A DNA stretch of 64,000 bases. Origin: Larix kaempferi. Taxonomy: Eukaryota; Streptophyta; Pinopsida; Pinales; Pinaceae. Location of the stretch: NCBI GenBank assembly GCA_027924585.1, contig BSBM01000825.1, forward strand, positions 2,398,001-2,462,000, given 5' to 3'. The stretch's first letter is position 1. Each line of letters opens with the position of its first letter. The position numbers and the translations under genes are program-made. This document shows positions 22,261 to 34,681 of the stretch, piece after piece. The notes under the pieces are model-generated. The model saw only the letters and a program-made list of their open reading frames with translations, was not told the DNA's origin and did no database searches.

Positions 22261-25195
22261 TTAAGGAGCCACTCGATCTCATTGTCAAGTAATAGTTTGT
22301 TCTTCTTTTGTTCAAGCCTACTAATCCTATTGTAACATCCCTAAATACAAAATTTATTTTTGTTTGATTAATTGTTCTGGTGAAGGTTTTAAGAATCTTA
22401 TAAGTACAAAAAATTCATACGTTTTCCATCCCCTACTTTATATGTCAGGTGAAGAAAGTAACCTATGAAAAGGAAAAAATAGTTAATAGGATATATTCAA
22501 GGATTACATTTTCCTTATTCACATAATTAAATTGGTAATGTAAAAGAAGTAACTCTCACTTACTTTCTACTCACATAATTTTTACAATAGCTAGGTGATT
22601 TATATCAGAAGTAAATGTACACAATATGCATAATACTTAAATTTTAATCACTTAGTTATGCTAATAATTGTTCAATATAATGATGAGATTTATACTTACA
22701 TAGGTTTGATCTCGTGTAAATCAATGTATAAGGGTTAGTTATTTTTATACACCCCATACTACATTAAAGGGTATTTTTAATAACTACATTAAAGGGTATT
22801 TTTAATAAGGACTCTTTGATTAGAATTAATTTCATGGATATCCACCCCAGCCTTTATTTAACCCTTAAATCACATTTGATCTATCGTAAGGATTTTAGAT
22901 TTAATGTGATCAACCGATGATTAAACTCGTTATTTAATACTTACCCTAGATTGTGCTAATGTGATTTCAATGCGTGGATTAACTATGTGATACAATTGTA
23001 TTAATCGTTACATAGAATAGTATTTGGAGTTATGGTATCATTTGGGATTTAATGTTTACATCACTTTCATATATCACTCATCCGGATTTCATTAAAAAGC
23101 AACATGAGAATTCAAAACCTATGTGATTCACATCGACGATACTAAAACTATGTAATTCAATATTAATTTTCTTGTGACACATGTTCATTCTTTGATTTGC
23201 TAGAAGGGGTTTTAGTAGAATGGAAAGAGACATTCTCCACCAGTATACCTAGTTTCCTGATTATACATTTCAGATTTAATCTATCTATCTAATGATCAGC
23301 TCTTTGATTCCACTCAACAGGGATTTCCTTTTTTTTATTAGATATGTGGATAAGGTCACAAATGACGGTTCCTCTTGATAAATTCTTGTATGACAATTTA
23401 CTCCTATCTATGTAATCTTATGACATTATGTATTACTCCTTTTTACTTCTTTTAGGTCATATCACCTTGTTCTTATTAGTCATTTTCTCCAGAGTCTAAT
23501 TTCATATCATTATTCTTGACACTAGGGTTTCATACCCAGGTCATTCAAACAATTATTAAAAAGGTTGTTTAGATCGCTCTGAACCTTTGATCTCATCTCC
23601 CCATAATATGGTAAGTTTATGTAGTTATTATAGTTTTATTTCAGTTTACTTTCTGCCATAACTAATTTGGGGTAAGCTATCTTATTCCATTCATTCTTTT
23701 ATAGGGGGAAACATATTAGTTACACTTGAAAATTGTACAGTGGTTTGTTCTTAGTAAGCTGGGGGTTATACAACTTGAAGCACAACATTGAGAAAACTCA
23801 ATTCTGTTGGGAGGATTTGGTTACAGTCACGACCAATTTGATGAAACTCGTATTTCATTATGTGTTTTAGTGATAACATTACTTGCAATTCATCGTAGAA
23901 TATAACCCTTACATTAACCTTTGGCAGGTGTTCCCTTAATCAGGTATTAGTTCTTCACTATATTTACATAGGGTTTTCATGTTTTTAAAGATTTAATACA
24001 TGAAATTATAATTTACCTAATTCTTTGTTAGGGTTTACTCTGATACAAGGGTACTGAATGACCAAATATAGCTTGTTTCCTTGGCTCGGATAATCAAGCA
24101 AGTGAACTTTAACCACTGCTTATGGAATTGCATGTGTAGTTTTTACAAAACCTTGGTCCTAGTTTTCTTGCATTGATTCATTGAAGTTATGCTATCATTG
24201 CCTATCTTAGCTTACAACTCTTAGTTTATCTCGTGGCTTATATGCCTGAACTCTCTTTTGTTTTGTTCATTTCATATTCAAAGGATTTATAAGTACATTT
24301 GTTTGTATTAAAGAGTATGAGGGAAAGACCCTCAGGTCGTCTAATAGGTCATTCAACCTCGATTATTGTTTTAGTTGGAACAAAGGATTTTTCTCTTATT
24401 AGTCCCTGCCTTCGCTGTAGGGACTATAGAAATCGCGCAACGAGGATTGTATTAATATTGCACGGTTTCTTGTGCAATTTAACCAAAGTATATTTGGACA
24501 TTTTGTGTTATGTCCAATGAGCGAATTGAAGGCCTTATTTGGCCTCTTTTTGAGGCAAATCAATAATGCATTAAGAAATGAACTTTACTTTTTTTATATA
24601 AAAGTTGTTGTTAGTCCTATTTGGATGTTCGATGTATCAAAATCAAGCTTTACTTTGTTGTATTTGTGGTACATGCGTATTCAAATGCAAGACCCTATGT
24701 GGTAGGTGAAATAAACTTTGGTTGAGTTATTTTAAACTTTCCCCTCGATGTTTCGCAGAGCTCTGGTTCGGCTCTGTGAGTGAGACTTAACTTCCCACTC
24801 TCCATTACTAAATTTAAAAATTTAAAGAATCAAGAACTCCACATGCCCAAGTAATTAAGAAATCCGAATGCCCAGGCCAGTACAGTCGAAATATATCATT
24901 TTCAATAGTCATTATAGAGAAAATCTTCGTAAATCGCTATAGAAATTGCGTGCTCGTTGTGGCCTTTCAGAGTAGATAGGCATCGATAAAAGGTATAAAA
25001 TATGTTGTTTGCACCTTCCTAGCTACAAGATTCCAAGCTATGATACCTTCTATCTACTTTATAATGTAATACAACATGATTCTTGATCCTAGAATGGCAA
25101 TGGACCATGTTTGCAATTGACGATCAGCCTCTGTTGAAATTTGGGTGTTAGAGATGCTAATTGATTGGTAACACTTCCATTATAGGTAATAACAG
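22261..25195. other. AT-rich interval, no gene seen
   Basis: Apart from a local duplication of ACTACATTAAAGGGTATTTT near 22765-22810, nothing is recognised. ORFs at 24299-24705 have no family resemblance. Confidence 0.45.
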
Positions 25196-25419
25196 AATGC
25201 AAAAGATTATCGCTTGCTCAAGGTCAAGCAATATCTGAATATCACAAAATGGGGCTTCTGAAAAGCTTGGCTACAATCACAGACATCTTGGAAGAAGCCC
25301 AAGAGTGCTTTTTCGACATGGGAATATTTCTAGAGGCCAGGAAAATCTCTGTTGACCATAGTTGGACATGGGGTCTATTCTCTTCATGCTATAGAAGTGA
25401 TTTGTTTTTCTGGATGTGA
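25196..25419 (+). other. Exon-like open stretch of unknown identity
   Basis: A 74-codon plus-strand frame follows a plausible 3' splice site (ATAACAG at 25189-25195). It contains LSLAQGQAISEYHKMGLLKS and DILEEAQECFFDMGIFLEA, a composition typical of a helical protein, and ends at TGA 25417-25419. No start codon or neighbouring exon was identified and I cannot name a family. It may be a gene fragment or a chance ORF. Confidence 0.2.
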
Positions 25420-25673
25420 AGGACTAATATAACTCATGGATGGAGCATTACTTGAATTCCAATTCAAACAGGGATGTGCCTCCGGTGATGCCAATTGATG
25501 CTATAGAATATTCTGCGAATGAAGATACTCTTGATAGTGTCCTGTCAAGAGATAAAATGATTCCGCCTCAACTTATCTAAGGATAAATCACATGGTAAGG
25601 AAATATCTTTATCACCAACCAGTATATTCTACCCTCAACCTGCTCTCAGGGGTGAGGGCCCAGGAAAGAAAGC

Positions 25674-25861
25674 TATTACCAACATTGAAACTGTTAATAA
25701 TCCTTGTCAAAGAACCTATCAAGAAAGCATTTCAAACTTGATTTTCCAAAGGAACCCATTAAAAAGATATTGCCAACATGGAAACTGTTAATAATCCTTG
25801 TCAAAGAACCTTTCAAGAAAGCATTTCAAACTTGTTTTTCCAAAGGAACCTATTAAAGTAA
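25674..25861 (+). repeat. 94-bp tandem duplication
   Basis: TATTACCAACATTGAAACTG at 25674 and TATTGCCAACATGGAAACTG at 25768 start two near-identical units, which both contain TTCAAGAAAGCATTTCAAAC or a one-base variant. A recent local duplication. Confidence 0.85.
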
Positions 25862-26380
25862 AAAAACTTTGCTAAATGCAAAATTTCTCCTTTGAATAAT
25901 TTTATTTAAGAATAATTTTATGGCTTCCTTCTTATTTCTATATGTTTGAATATTATGGTTCTTGAATTTTTTATTGATTTTTCCCGTGTTTTTATTTTCA
26001 CGGACAAATATTTATTGTACTCATCTTGTATACCAAGAACTATTTTATGTGACATTTAAACCTCATCCTTGCGTGCAATTATATGGTAGTTGGAGATGGG
26101 AAATACTGAATCTGTGCATATTAATTAATGAGAAATTGTGTGCGTGTGATTATTTCACGTAGACAATAATGGCTCGACATGGTCTTTCCCTCTACAACTG
26201 AATCTGTACATTTCACCGGAAGCAATGCCCTGCATATACAATAGGGATTACATTATGATCAGGGATGATTTTAAGAACCCCCCAAAATGTATATGTATAA
26301 AAAATGGGCGAATCTCCCTGATATATAGGAAAACTTGAAGGAGATTTGATCAATAATATAGTATGTATATATAATTTTTT

Positions 26381-26559
26381 TGGCGAATCTTTCATTTCAT
26401 TATATAATGTTGTAAAATCCTGGCAAATCTTTCACTAAATTATAAGTTATTGTAAAATATTGGCGAATATTTCACTTAATTATAAAAAATTGTAAAAACT
26501 CGACGAATCTTTCACTGATTTATAAAATATAGTAAAAATTTGGCGAATATTTTGCCAAT
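26381..26559 (+). repeat. 40-bp tandem repeat, 4.5 copies
   Basis: TGGCGAATCTTTCA or a variant begins units at 26381, 26421, 26461, 26501 and 26541, an exact 40-bp period. Each unit continues with an AT-rich block ending TTGTAAAA or a variant. Confidence 0.9.
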
Positions 26560-27039
26560 AAGACTCAAGCTTTTGATTTTGTAGATTACTAAGGTAGTGC
26601 AATAGAATAATATACACCGAACCTCAACTTTGGAATCTCTCGACTCCTAGACTCTCGAATGAACAAGTGTATGAATGAGTAGAGGATGGATTTATTTATA
26701 CATTTCACAAGCAGTATTGGATCACTCACAACTAGAAGGTGTCGATGAAACATGACTGCACTAACTAGATTCAAGGAAAGTAGGGACTCTACTTGTTATC
26801 TCGTACCTTAATGGTCCAATGGACATGTGGGGTCATGAATCTTGACAAGCCAACAAATTGATAGAATTAAGTGAATATCCTAGTAGCGGACCACTTACTT
26901 TATATAGAGAGATAGTTCTTGGACCAATTCCAAGCTTCCAACCAATCTTCTCACCAAAATTTATTCTCTTTGGTGTCGAATGGTAGGAGAGTTGCATATT
27001 TGTCAGTGAATACTTAAAATGGCTCAATCCACACAAATT

Positions 27040-29075
27040 TTCCTCGGCAAGTGATATTCTCCCACCATTTTTTAAAAATGTCCTAACACTATAAAAGCAT
27101 CCATAAATTGATAAATAACAACCCCATGCACTTCTAAATTCACCTAGTGATGACAATAACGCCCCATGCGCTTCTAAATTCACCCAGTGATGAGAAAAAC
27201 GTCCTAGACACTCCAATACTTGCACCGAGCACTTCAGAATTCTCCCAAAGATGATAAAAATGCCCTAAGCAATTCAATATTTTCCTAGGCACTTCTAAAT
27301 TCTCCCAAGGATGATAAAAACTCCCCATGCACTTCAATATTTTCCCCAAGCACTTCAAAATTCCCTTGAGGCACTCCAATACTTACCCCATGCACTTCTA
27401 AATTGACCCAATGATGAAAGAAACATACCATGCACTTCAATACTTGCCTCAGGCACTTCAATATTCTCCCAACGATGATAACAACACCCAAACACTTCAA
27501 TATTCTCCCAACGATGATAACAACACCCAAACACTTCAATATTTTCCCCAAGCACTTCAAAATTCTCCCAACAAAGATAAAAACACCCACATCCACTTCC
27601 ATGATTTCCCAGGCACTTCATTACTTGTCCAAGACACTTCAAAATTCATCCAATGATGATAAAGATGCCATATGCACTTCAATAATTTCCCTAGGCAAGG
27701 GAGAAAAACACCCGAAAATGATATAATCACCCATGCAATCACAAAAATTCCTCAATCCACACAAATTTGCCCTGACAAGTGATAAATTTGTCCATCACTA
27801 TTTTAAAACGTCCCAACACTATAAAAGCATTCATACATTGATCAATAACAACCCTAAGCACTTCTAAATTCACGTAGTGAGGAGAAAAATGACCCATGCA
27901 CTTCTAAATTCACCCGATGATGAGAAAAATGCCCCATGCACTTCTAAATTCACCCAGTGATGAGAAAAACACCCCAGGCACTTCAATACTTTCCCCGGGC
28001 ATGTCAAAATTTTCCGAAAGATGATAAATTTCCCCTAAGAACTTCAATATTTTCCCAGGCACTTCTAAATTCTCCCAAGGATGATAAAAACTCCCCATGC
28101 ACTTCAATATTTTCCCAAAGCACTTCAAAATACCCCCAATTCACTTCAATACTTCCCACGTGCACTTCTAAGTTGACCCAATGATGATAGAAACGCCCCA
28201 TGCACTTCAATACTTTCCTTGACCACTTCAAAATTCTCCCAACGATGATAAAAACGCCCAAACACTTCAATATTTGCCCCTGAAAATTCAAAATTCTCGT
28301 AGCAAAGATAAAAAGGCCCCATCCACTTCTAGATTCACCCAATGATGAGAAAAATGCACCATGCACTTTTAAATCCACCTGGTGATGAGAAAAATGTCCC
28401 ATGCACTTCTAAATCCACCTGGTGATGAGAAAAACACCCCATGCATTTCTAAATTCACCCAGTGAGGAGAAAAACGCCCCAGGCACTTCAATACTTTCCA
28501 TGGGAACTTGCACTTCAAAATTCTCCCATAGATGATAAAAATGACCTAAGCACTTTAGTTTTTCCAAGGCACTTCAAAATTCTCCCAAGGATGTTAAAAA
28601 CTCCCCATGCACTTCAATATTTTCCCCATGCACTTCAATATTTTCCCCAAGCACTTGAAAATTCCCCCAAGGCACTTCAATACTTTCCCCATGCACTTCT
28701 AAAATTCACCCAGTGATGAGAAAAACGCCCCGCTCACTTCAATACTTTCCTCGGCCACTTCAAAATTCTCCCAACGATGATAAAAACACCCATGCACTTC
28801 AATATTTTCCCCAGGCACTTCAAAATTCTCGCGGCAAAGATAAAAATGCCCCCATCCACTTCCATGTTTTCCGAGGCACTTCATTACTTTCCCTAGACAC
28901 TTCAAAATTCGTCCAATCATGATAAAGATGCCCTAGGCACTTCAATACTTTCCCTAGGCAAGGGAGAAAAAAACCCGACAATGAGATAATTACCTAGGAA
29001 ATCACAAAAATGCCTCAATCTACACAAATTTACCTCGGCGAGTGATAACTTTGCCCATCACTGTTTTAAAACGTA
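27040..29075 (+). repeat. Modular minisatellite: 21-bp and 39/40-bp units with a longer spacer
   Basis: Two unit types alternate: a 21-bp one (CACTTCAATATTTTCCCCAAG) and a 39/40-bp one starting CACTTCAAAATTCTCCCAA and continuing GATGATAAAAACACCCATG. A longer non-repeated spacer containing TTTTAAAACGTCCCAACACT and CTATAAAAGCAT or close variants occurs at about 27040-27120 and 27780-27850, and partly at 29040-29075, giving a higher-order organisation. Open frames on both strands (for example repeated ILKCLG motifs on minus and HFNILP motifs on plus) follow from the unit lengths and are probably not genes. Confidence 0.9.
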
Positions 29076-29076
29076 C

Positions 29077-29908
29077 CAAGCAAGGGCTGTAGTCCATTGT
29101 TTTCAGCACAAGTTGATTGGATGGGTACAAAGCATATAAGTTGACAGACCCAGTTTCCCATAGGATTTTTTTGATGGAGAGGGAATGAGAAATCTAGATT
29201 CTATATTGTTTGAATCCAAGCTTTTAGACATTTGAACATGGAATTGAATCCTGAGATTTGAAAAAAATTTCCTTTTTCTTTCTCTAACCGCCCAATAAGA
29301 TTCTTCAAGTATTATTTGCATGTTCTTTTCTCAAGGTATTCCCCAACAATATCTCTTAACTTTAGTAAAACATGGAGGTTAAGATCCCTAATACTTCCTC
29401 TACAGAGTGCCATACTAACTGCAAACTTATCAAATATGTGATAGATGTAGTCTAAGGTAGCACAAGTATTCTGAGAGTGTTGGTCCATGGCATGTTTGCA
29501 ATCTCTTTCTGAACTTAACTTCTGATTTTCTAATTCTTGAAACTCCAAAACTTTTGTGGCCAAAATGAGATTCAATGTATTAGAAGAAAAATTGCTAGGC
29601 ACAACATTGGAGTATACAACAAAGGGAATCTTCCAACCATAATATATAAGGTTCACTTGTAAATCATGGGCATCTTCGAAATCTATATCCAACAAAATGT
29701 TCTACATGAAAGACATGGCAGCACCTAACTTGCAAACTTTGAGCTCAATTTTGATGCAGCCTTGCTTTCTTGAGCAGAAGATGAAACATGTTATTCTTTG
29801 TCATCTAAAAAATCCATAGATTGTTGAGAAAAAAGAGAAAGGAAGCATCTCCTGAAACACAAGCAATTAAAATTTTTGATGAGAGAGTGATATGCTTAGG
29901 CTTCACCA
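29077..29908 (-). repeat. Segmental duplication copy A' (832 bp)
   Basis: Direct copy of 31736-32569; identity is roughly 93-95 % by eye. It contains the same minus-strand frame (MLDIDFEDAHDLQVNLIYYG at 29695). The low-coordinate end breaks into the minisatellite and the high-coordinate end abuts the unique pseudogene segment, so it is the start of a second, truncated copy of the gene unit. Confidence 0.9.
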
Positions 29909-32810
29909 TCACTTGTCAATTCATGGAAGTGATATTTGTAAGCACAGCTTCGGGGACACCCTTCATTATGCATTTTTTAGGACAATATATCTCATGATAA
30001 GCATGTTTTTCATGATCCCCATGCTTAATTTTATAACACAAATATTTTTTAATCTTGGAAGAGAACATGTGATCTTACACATATGTTGAGGTGAATTACA
30101 CTTATGAAGACCTTCATGTCCAACCTTCAAGCAACAAGAATGTTGCATGGATGATTGGTCAAATAAAGAACAGATCTCCATACATGTATGATTTTTCTTT
30201 TTGCAATCATGATTCCCATCACGACCTGCCAAATTCCAACAATCATCCACATCAGTTCCTTGGTGTGATTCAAGAGAGCAATATATGCACTTCTCATCAA
30301 AACATGGTTACCCATACAAAAGTATCAGAGGAATGGCCTTCTCCAGAACACATTGCCAAAAAGTTGGCAAAAGCATATAGAACATTTACAACCACATACA
30401 AAGTGTCCCTGTTTCCGTTCTGCAAGGGCTAGAACTGCCTCCAGTTGCAATTTTTGTACACAATTATTCCCAGAAAATTCTGCAATGTTGCATGAAAGCC
30501 ACCTTTCAACACAATCACACCGTATATCAGCCAATGCCACTAAAGAGTCTTGAAATTTAGTGTGACAAAAATCACCATTTCTACCTCTTCTTTCCAAGAT
30601 ACTTGTAGAATTGATCTGACATAACACAAAGTTCTATCATGTAATATATATTCATCTAGAGCTGCATGCTCCATGCATGTCCCACAAATTGATGAGGAGA
30701 TCCCTGAGTTATATTGGAGAATCTCCTACTTCCTATGAGTCAAAATTCATAAGCACCTTGTTGGAACCCACCTTAACAGCAAAAACCAAGTTCATGTGAA
30801 GGATATTCACCTTCATAGCAAAACGTTTCAAGTCTACAACCATCCAATCCATTGCTACTATCTGAGCACTAACAAGCTTCAAATCCCTCAGAAAGGCACG
30901 ACCACACTCATAATAATGTCCCAACACTTCTTCTATAGTCAAAGCAATATAAGGTAAGCTTTCCTGATGATTTTCCCATCGAGTGAAAGGAGACATTGCA
31001 ACAAGTTCAACAATTCCTCCATACCTTAGTCAGAAGTATAAATTTGTAGAAGTTTTACACAGAATTCATCTTTTAATCATCCACATCAGAGACATCAACA
31101 TCCTTGATAGCTCTATAGAATAATCCCTGTAACAAATTTTCATCATTCTTCACCAAGCTAACCCTACTTTGGAAACGCTAGATGATAACTTATGTCTCCT
31201 TGTCAAAATGAAATCCTGATTAAAAAGCCAAGTGTCACAACTGCTAAATTTACCTTTGAGCAGCAACATTAATATAAAGGTAAAGGTTAAGAAACTCAAA
31301 TATGAGAAATTCAAGGTTCAAAGTTCAAACCAGTAAAACCTAACTAATAAGACGGTCCTCAAAACAAACCTTCTTGTTGAATATTGTCAAATTACTCAAG
31401 GCAGTATTTAGGACCGAGAGTAACATATCTTCTTTCTTTTTTCTTTCAAATATCCCTAATCCCTCAAATTCCATGAATACATAAAGGCACTTTGAATCCA
31501 GCCAAACTATCATCCACAACCCATTAGTGCATTCTCCCTCTTGCTACATCAAGGAGGGAGCCTGACAGATGGCTTAGTAAGTACAAATTATCACTACTTT
31601 GTGTGCCCATTGATGAGACTTCCTTGATTTTACCATCCCACTGACTCAACACATCATCATACAAGTCAAAGCGCAACAGAGTTGCTAGAAATATGCTAAA
31701 TGCATAAGAAGGGTGGAGGGGTATTTGAAGCCCATCAAGCAAGGTTCGTAGTCCATTGTTTTCAGCACAAGTTGATTGGATGGGTACAAAGCATATAATT
31801 TGATAGACCTAGTTTCCCATAGACTTTTTTTTATGGAGAGGGAATGAGAAATCTAGATTCTATATTGTTTGAGTCCCAGCTTTCAGACATTTGAACATGG
31901 AACTCAATCCTGAGATTTGAAAAATAATTTCCTTTTTATTTCTCTAACCACGCAAATAAGATTCTTCAAGTATTCTTTACATGTTCTTTTCTCAAGGTCT
32001 TCTCCAACAATATCTCTTAACTTTAGTAAAAAATGGAGGTTTATATCCTTGATACTTCCTCTACAGAGTGCCATACTCACTGCAAACTTATCAAATATGT
32101 GATAGATGTAGTCTAAGGTAGCACAAGTCTTCTGAGAGGGCTAGTCCATGGAATATTTGCAATCTATTTCTGAACTTAAATTCTGATTTGCTAATTCTTG
32201 AAACTCCAAAAATTTTGTGGCCAAAACAAGATTCAATGTATTAGAAGAAAAATTTTCAGGAACAACATTGGAGTATACAACAAAGGGAATATGCCAACCA
32301 TAATATATAAGGTTCACCAGTAAATCATGGGCATCTTCAAAATCTATATCCAACAAAATTTTCTACAAGAAAGACATGGCACCACCTAACTTGCAAACTT
32401 TGAGCTAAATTTTGATGCAACCTTGCTTTCTTGAGTAGAAGATGAAACACGTTCTTCTTTGTCATCTGAAAAATCCGCATATTGTTAAAAAAAAAGAGAA
32501 AGGAATCATCTCCTGAAACGCAAGCAATTAAAATTTTTGATGAGAGAGTGATATGCTTAGGCTTCACCAATGGCTAATTAAGAAGTTCTATCACCCTGAC
32601 CCTGTCTATGCCATCAACTAAAATCAATTCAACATTCCCTGGAACACACTAAATCCATTTTATATTTCTGCTTCCAGAAAACAATTCGAGCATGATTTCC
32701 ACACCTGTCCAATCTATATTCCAAAATGATTTAGCAAACCTGTAATGTTAGAACCTATAAAGCCATGAATCTGGTACATTCATCAAAGGCTACCAAGTCA
32801 AAACTATTGA
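29909..32810 (-). pseudogene. Host multi-exon pseudogene of unknown family, Cys/His-rich part included
   Basis: Minus-strand coding-like blocks run from about 32810 to 29909: RLDRCGNHARIVFWKQKYKM, then AIGEA, IDFEDAHDLLVNLIYYGW, PLHPSYAFSIFLATLLRFDL, SPFTRWENHQESLPYIALTI, and FKDSLVAL-type and CVERWLSCNIAEF blocks. A Cys/His-rich segment follows (CMEICSLFDQ, HSCCLKVGHEGLHKC, MCKITCSLP) that looks metal-binding. Frameshifts and stops separate the blocks. The pattern suggests a large plant protein with zinc-finger-like repeats, but I cannot name it with certainty. The segment 31736-32569 is duplicated at 29077-29908. Confidence 0.45.
31736..32569 (-). repeat. Segmental duplication copy A (834 bp)
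   Basis: Partner of 29077-29908. In gene orientation the order is A, unique middle (31735-29909), A', consistent with a tandem duplication of a larger unit whose second copy is cut off by the minisatellite. Confidence 0.9.
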
Positions 32811-32814
32811 CATA

Positions 32815-33518
32815 GTTCTATCGACAGGGGTTCACTTCGCACTGTCATCAACAAACACCAACCAAACACCCTTAAGCACTAGCCCATAAAGGTTTTACCC
32901 TTTCCAGTAACACCCGCGAAGCGAGTGAAGTCTCACCTGAGATGGTTAAGGGGGTTGCAAGAACCAGGTTTCCATAGTGGGGAAATGACATGCATCTATT
33001 CTGACTCTATCGCAACAGAAACCCGATATTCATCTTCGCATCATGATTTGAAATTCAAACACATATTCATCATTCGCATATTCATTATGTAATCAACATT
33101 CACATTAACAGGTTGAAAATGGCGATCGCATCAATCCGAAATTACAGAACAACATTCAAACATGGCACAATATTCATCATTCGACATAAACATAGATAAA
33201 AGAGATAGATCTGAACATCCTCATGCATTAACTCATCAAAAACCTACGGGATTAACCTTCGCAGTGACAACTCAAAACACCTTATCGCGGATCCATACAA
33301 ACTTGCCGAAAACAAAGCAAAACATCACACAAGTCATTCACTTGGTTATTGATCAACTTTTGTTCTCTTACTAGGATGCCCTTAGGCTTACATTTATAGT
33401 CCTATTTATAGCCAACTATGGTAGTTACAAAATGGTCCAAATGACCCTTTCTAACTAACTAAACTAATCTTGCGCTTCCGTCGGCTCCTTGTTCTCCGCG
33501 AATGGTCATTTCTTCCCG
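32815..33518 (-). repeat. Lone, truncated LTR of the element B family
   Basis: It matches the 5' LTR of element B (59264-60036) over about 700 bp at roughly 90 % identity, including ACACCCTTAAG, GAAGCGAGTGAAGTCTCACC, GAGATGGTTAAGGGGG and the TATTTATAG promoter block (33403-33410, a TATA box on minus). The terminal 60-70 bp with GCACTTCATGCGG and CCCCGTTCCA is missing at the high end. No PBS or internal sequence follows at the low end, so this is a truncated solo LTR. ORF 33162-33374 is an LTR shadow also found at 59621-59833. Confidence 0.85.
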
Positions 33519-33742
33519 TTGTAGGTACAATAGATCCCATGTTTCTAGAAAACATGGGAGCCCCAAATTTTTATATGCAAAGAAAATGATTAAATTCCTT
33601 TGTCATTTTGGGGTTTTTCATCGTGCTTTCATTGCTTTGCTTTCATTTGATTAAGTTAGTAATTTTCCCTTTAGAAAATTCCCTTGATTTTGTGTGTTTT
33701 TGTGAGTTGCGGAAAGCTTTGATTTTCCCAAAAGTCAAGTCT

Positions 33743-34066
33743 TCCCGCAACCCGCAATCCACAATTCGCAATGCAAGTTGCGGAAGCTTGGTTTCCAGTT
33801 TTGAAATTTTTATGTCCCGCAACCCGCAATTGCAGATTGTGAGAAGAATTTTAATTTTAGTTGTGCGCTTTGCATTTCCGCAACCCGCAACCTGCAATTG
33901 CAGATTGTAGATTGCAGAAAGGGTTTGAATAATGAGTTCGCATCTTGCGTTTCCGCAACCCGCAACCCACAATTGCGGATTGCGGACTGCAGAAAGGTCA
34001 TTTTATTATATTGTCTGGTTTGTGTTTCCGCAACTCACAACCCACAATTGCGGATTGCAGAAAGAA
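33743..34066. repeat. Self-complementary array built on CCGCAACCCGCAA
   Basis: CCGCAACCCGCAA or close variants occur near 33745, 33816, 33878, 33952 and 34027 (62-75 bp apart). Several are followed within 20 bp by TTGCGGATTGCGG-like sequence, so each copy can fold into a hairpin. The open frames here come from the repeat. Confidence 0.8.
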
Positions 34067-34579
34067 TGTATTTAATTGCAAAATAAACCTTCCGCTTTTT
34101 TATTCCACAGCCTACATGTTTTAATCTTAACCGTTGATTTGCCTAAATCCTACGATTGATATTGGATTTTTTTTTTTTAATGATCATTTCAGTTCTCTGT
34201 TTTTCTCCACCATTTTTTATTTGAAATCATATTTTTAAACTGCGATTTTCACCTGCAGCCACATATGACTAATAATCATTGATTCAACTAATTTGTGATT
34301 GATCAAGTGTTAAGATTTGACATTAATCATACGTGAATTATTGCAATCTTATCTTGTCTTAATCCAATCCCTTTCGACGCATGCTCTACGTTATTTCAAT
34401 ACAGACGTGATAAGTGCGAGTTCTAGACCGTAAGGTTTTAATCATGGCAATTCATTATGCTCAGCCATTCCTAGAATCTTTATTGTTCTCTCTTAATACA
34501 TACTTCAACATGGGCAATTGGTTGTTTTCAATACTGCAATAGAAAAGTCTTGTTAGTTGATTTTTCATAAGTTTTCCTT

Positions 34580-34681
34580 CTAACTGTTCCATATTATGAG
34601 CAAGATGCAGACAATCCAAAGATCTCCGGTCAGATTTTGTGAAGAGAAAGAACTTCAGTCTCTTCTATATCAAGAACTTGT
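34580..34681 (+). pseudogene. Left half of a reading frame interrupted by element A
   Basis: The plus-strand frame with MSKMQTIQRSPVRFCEEKEL and QSLLYQEL runs up to the element A insertion site. With one copy of the target duplication counted, it continues in the same frame into 50282 onward. The identity is unknown; it was already an open or decaying frame when element A inserted. No domain is recognised. Confidence 0.4.

Noticed and set aside
27140-28402. Several minus-strand ORFs with repeated ILKCLG peptides as a leucine-rich protein gene
   Set aside because: They follow from the minisatellite units, frames switch wherever 40-bp units occur, and no start, promoter or non-repeat domain exists.
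27040-29075. CRISPR-like array
   Set aside because: The spacers are themselves repeats, unit lengths are irregular, and the context is plant nuclear DNA without cas genes.
33162-33374. Small conserved ORF also at 59621-59833 as a real gene
   Set aside because: Both lie antisense within homologous LTRs, so conservation is explained by the LTR copies.
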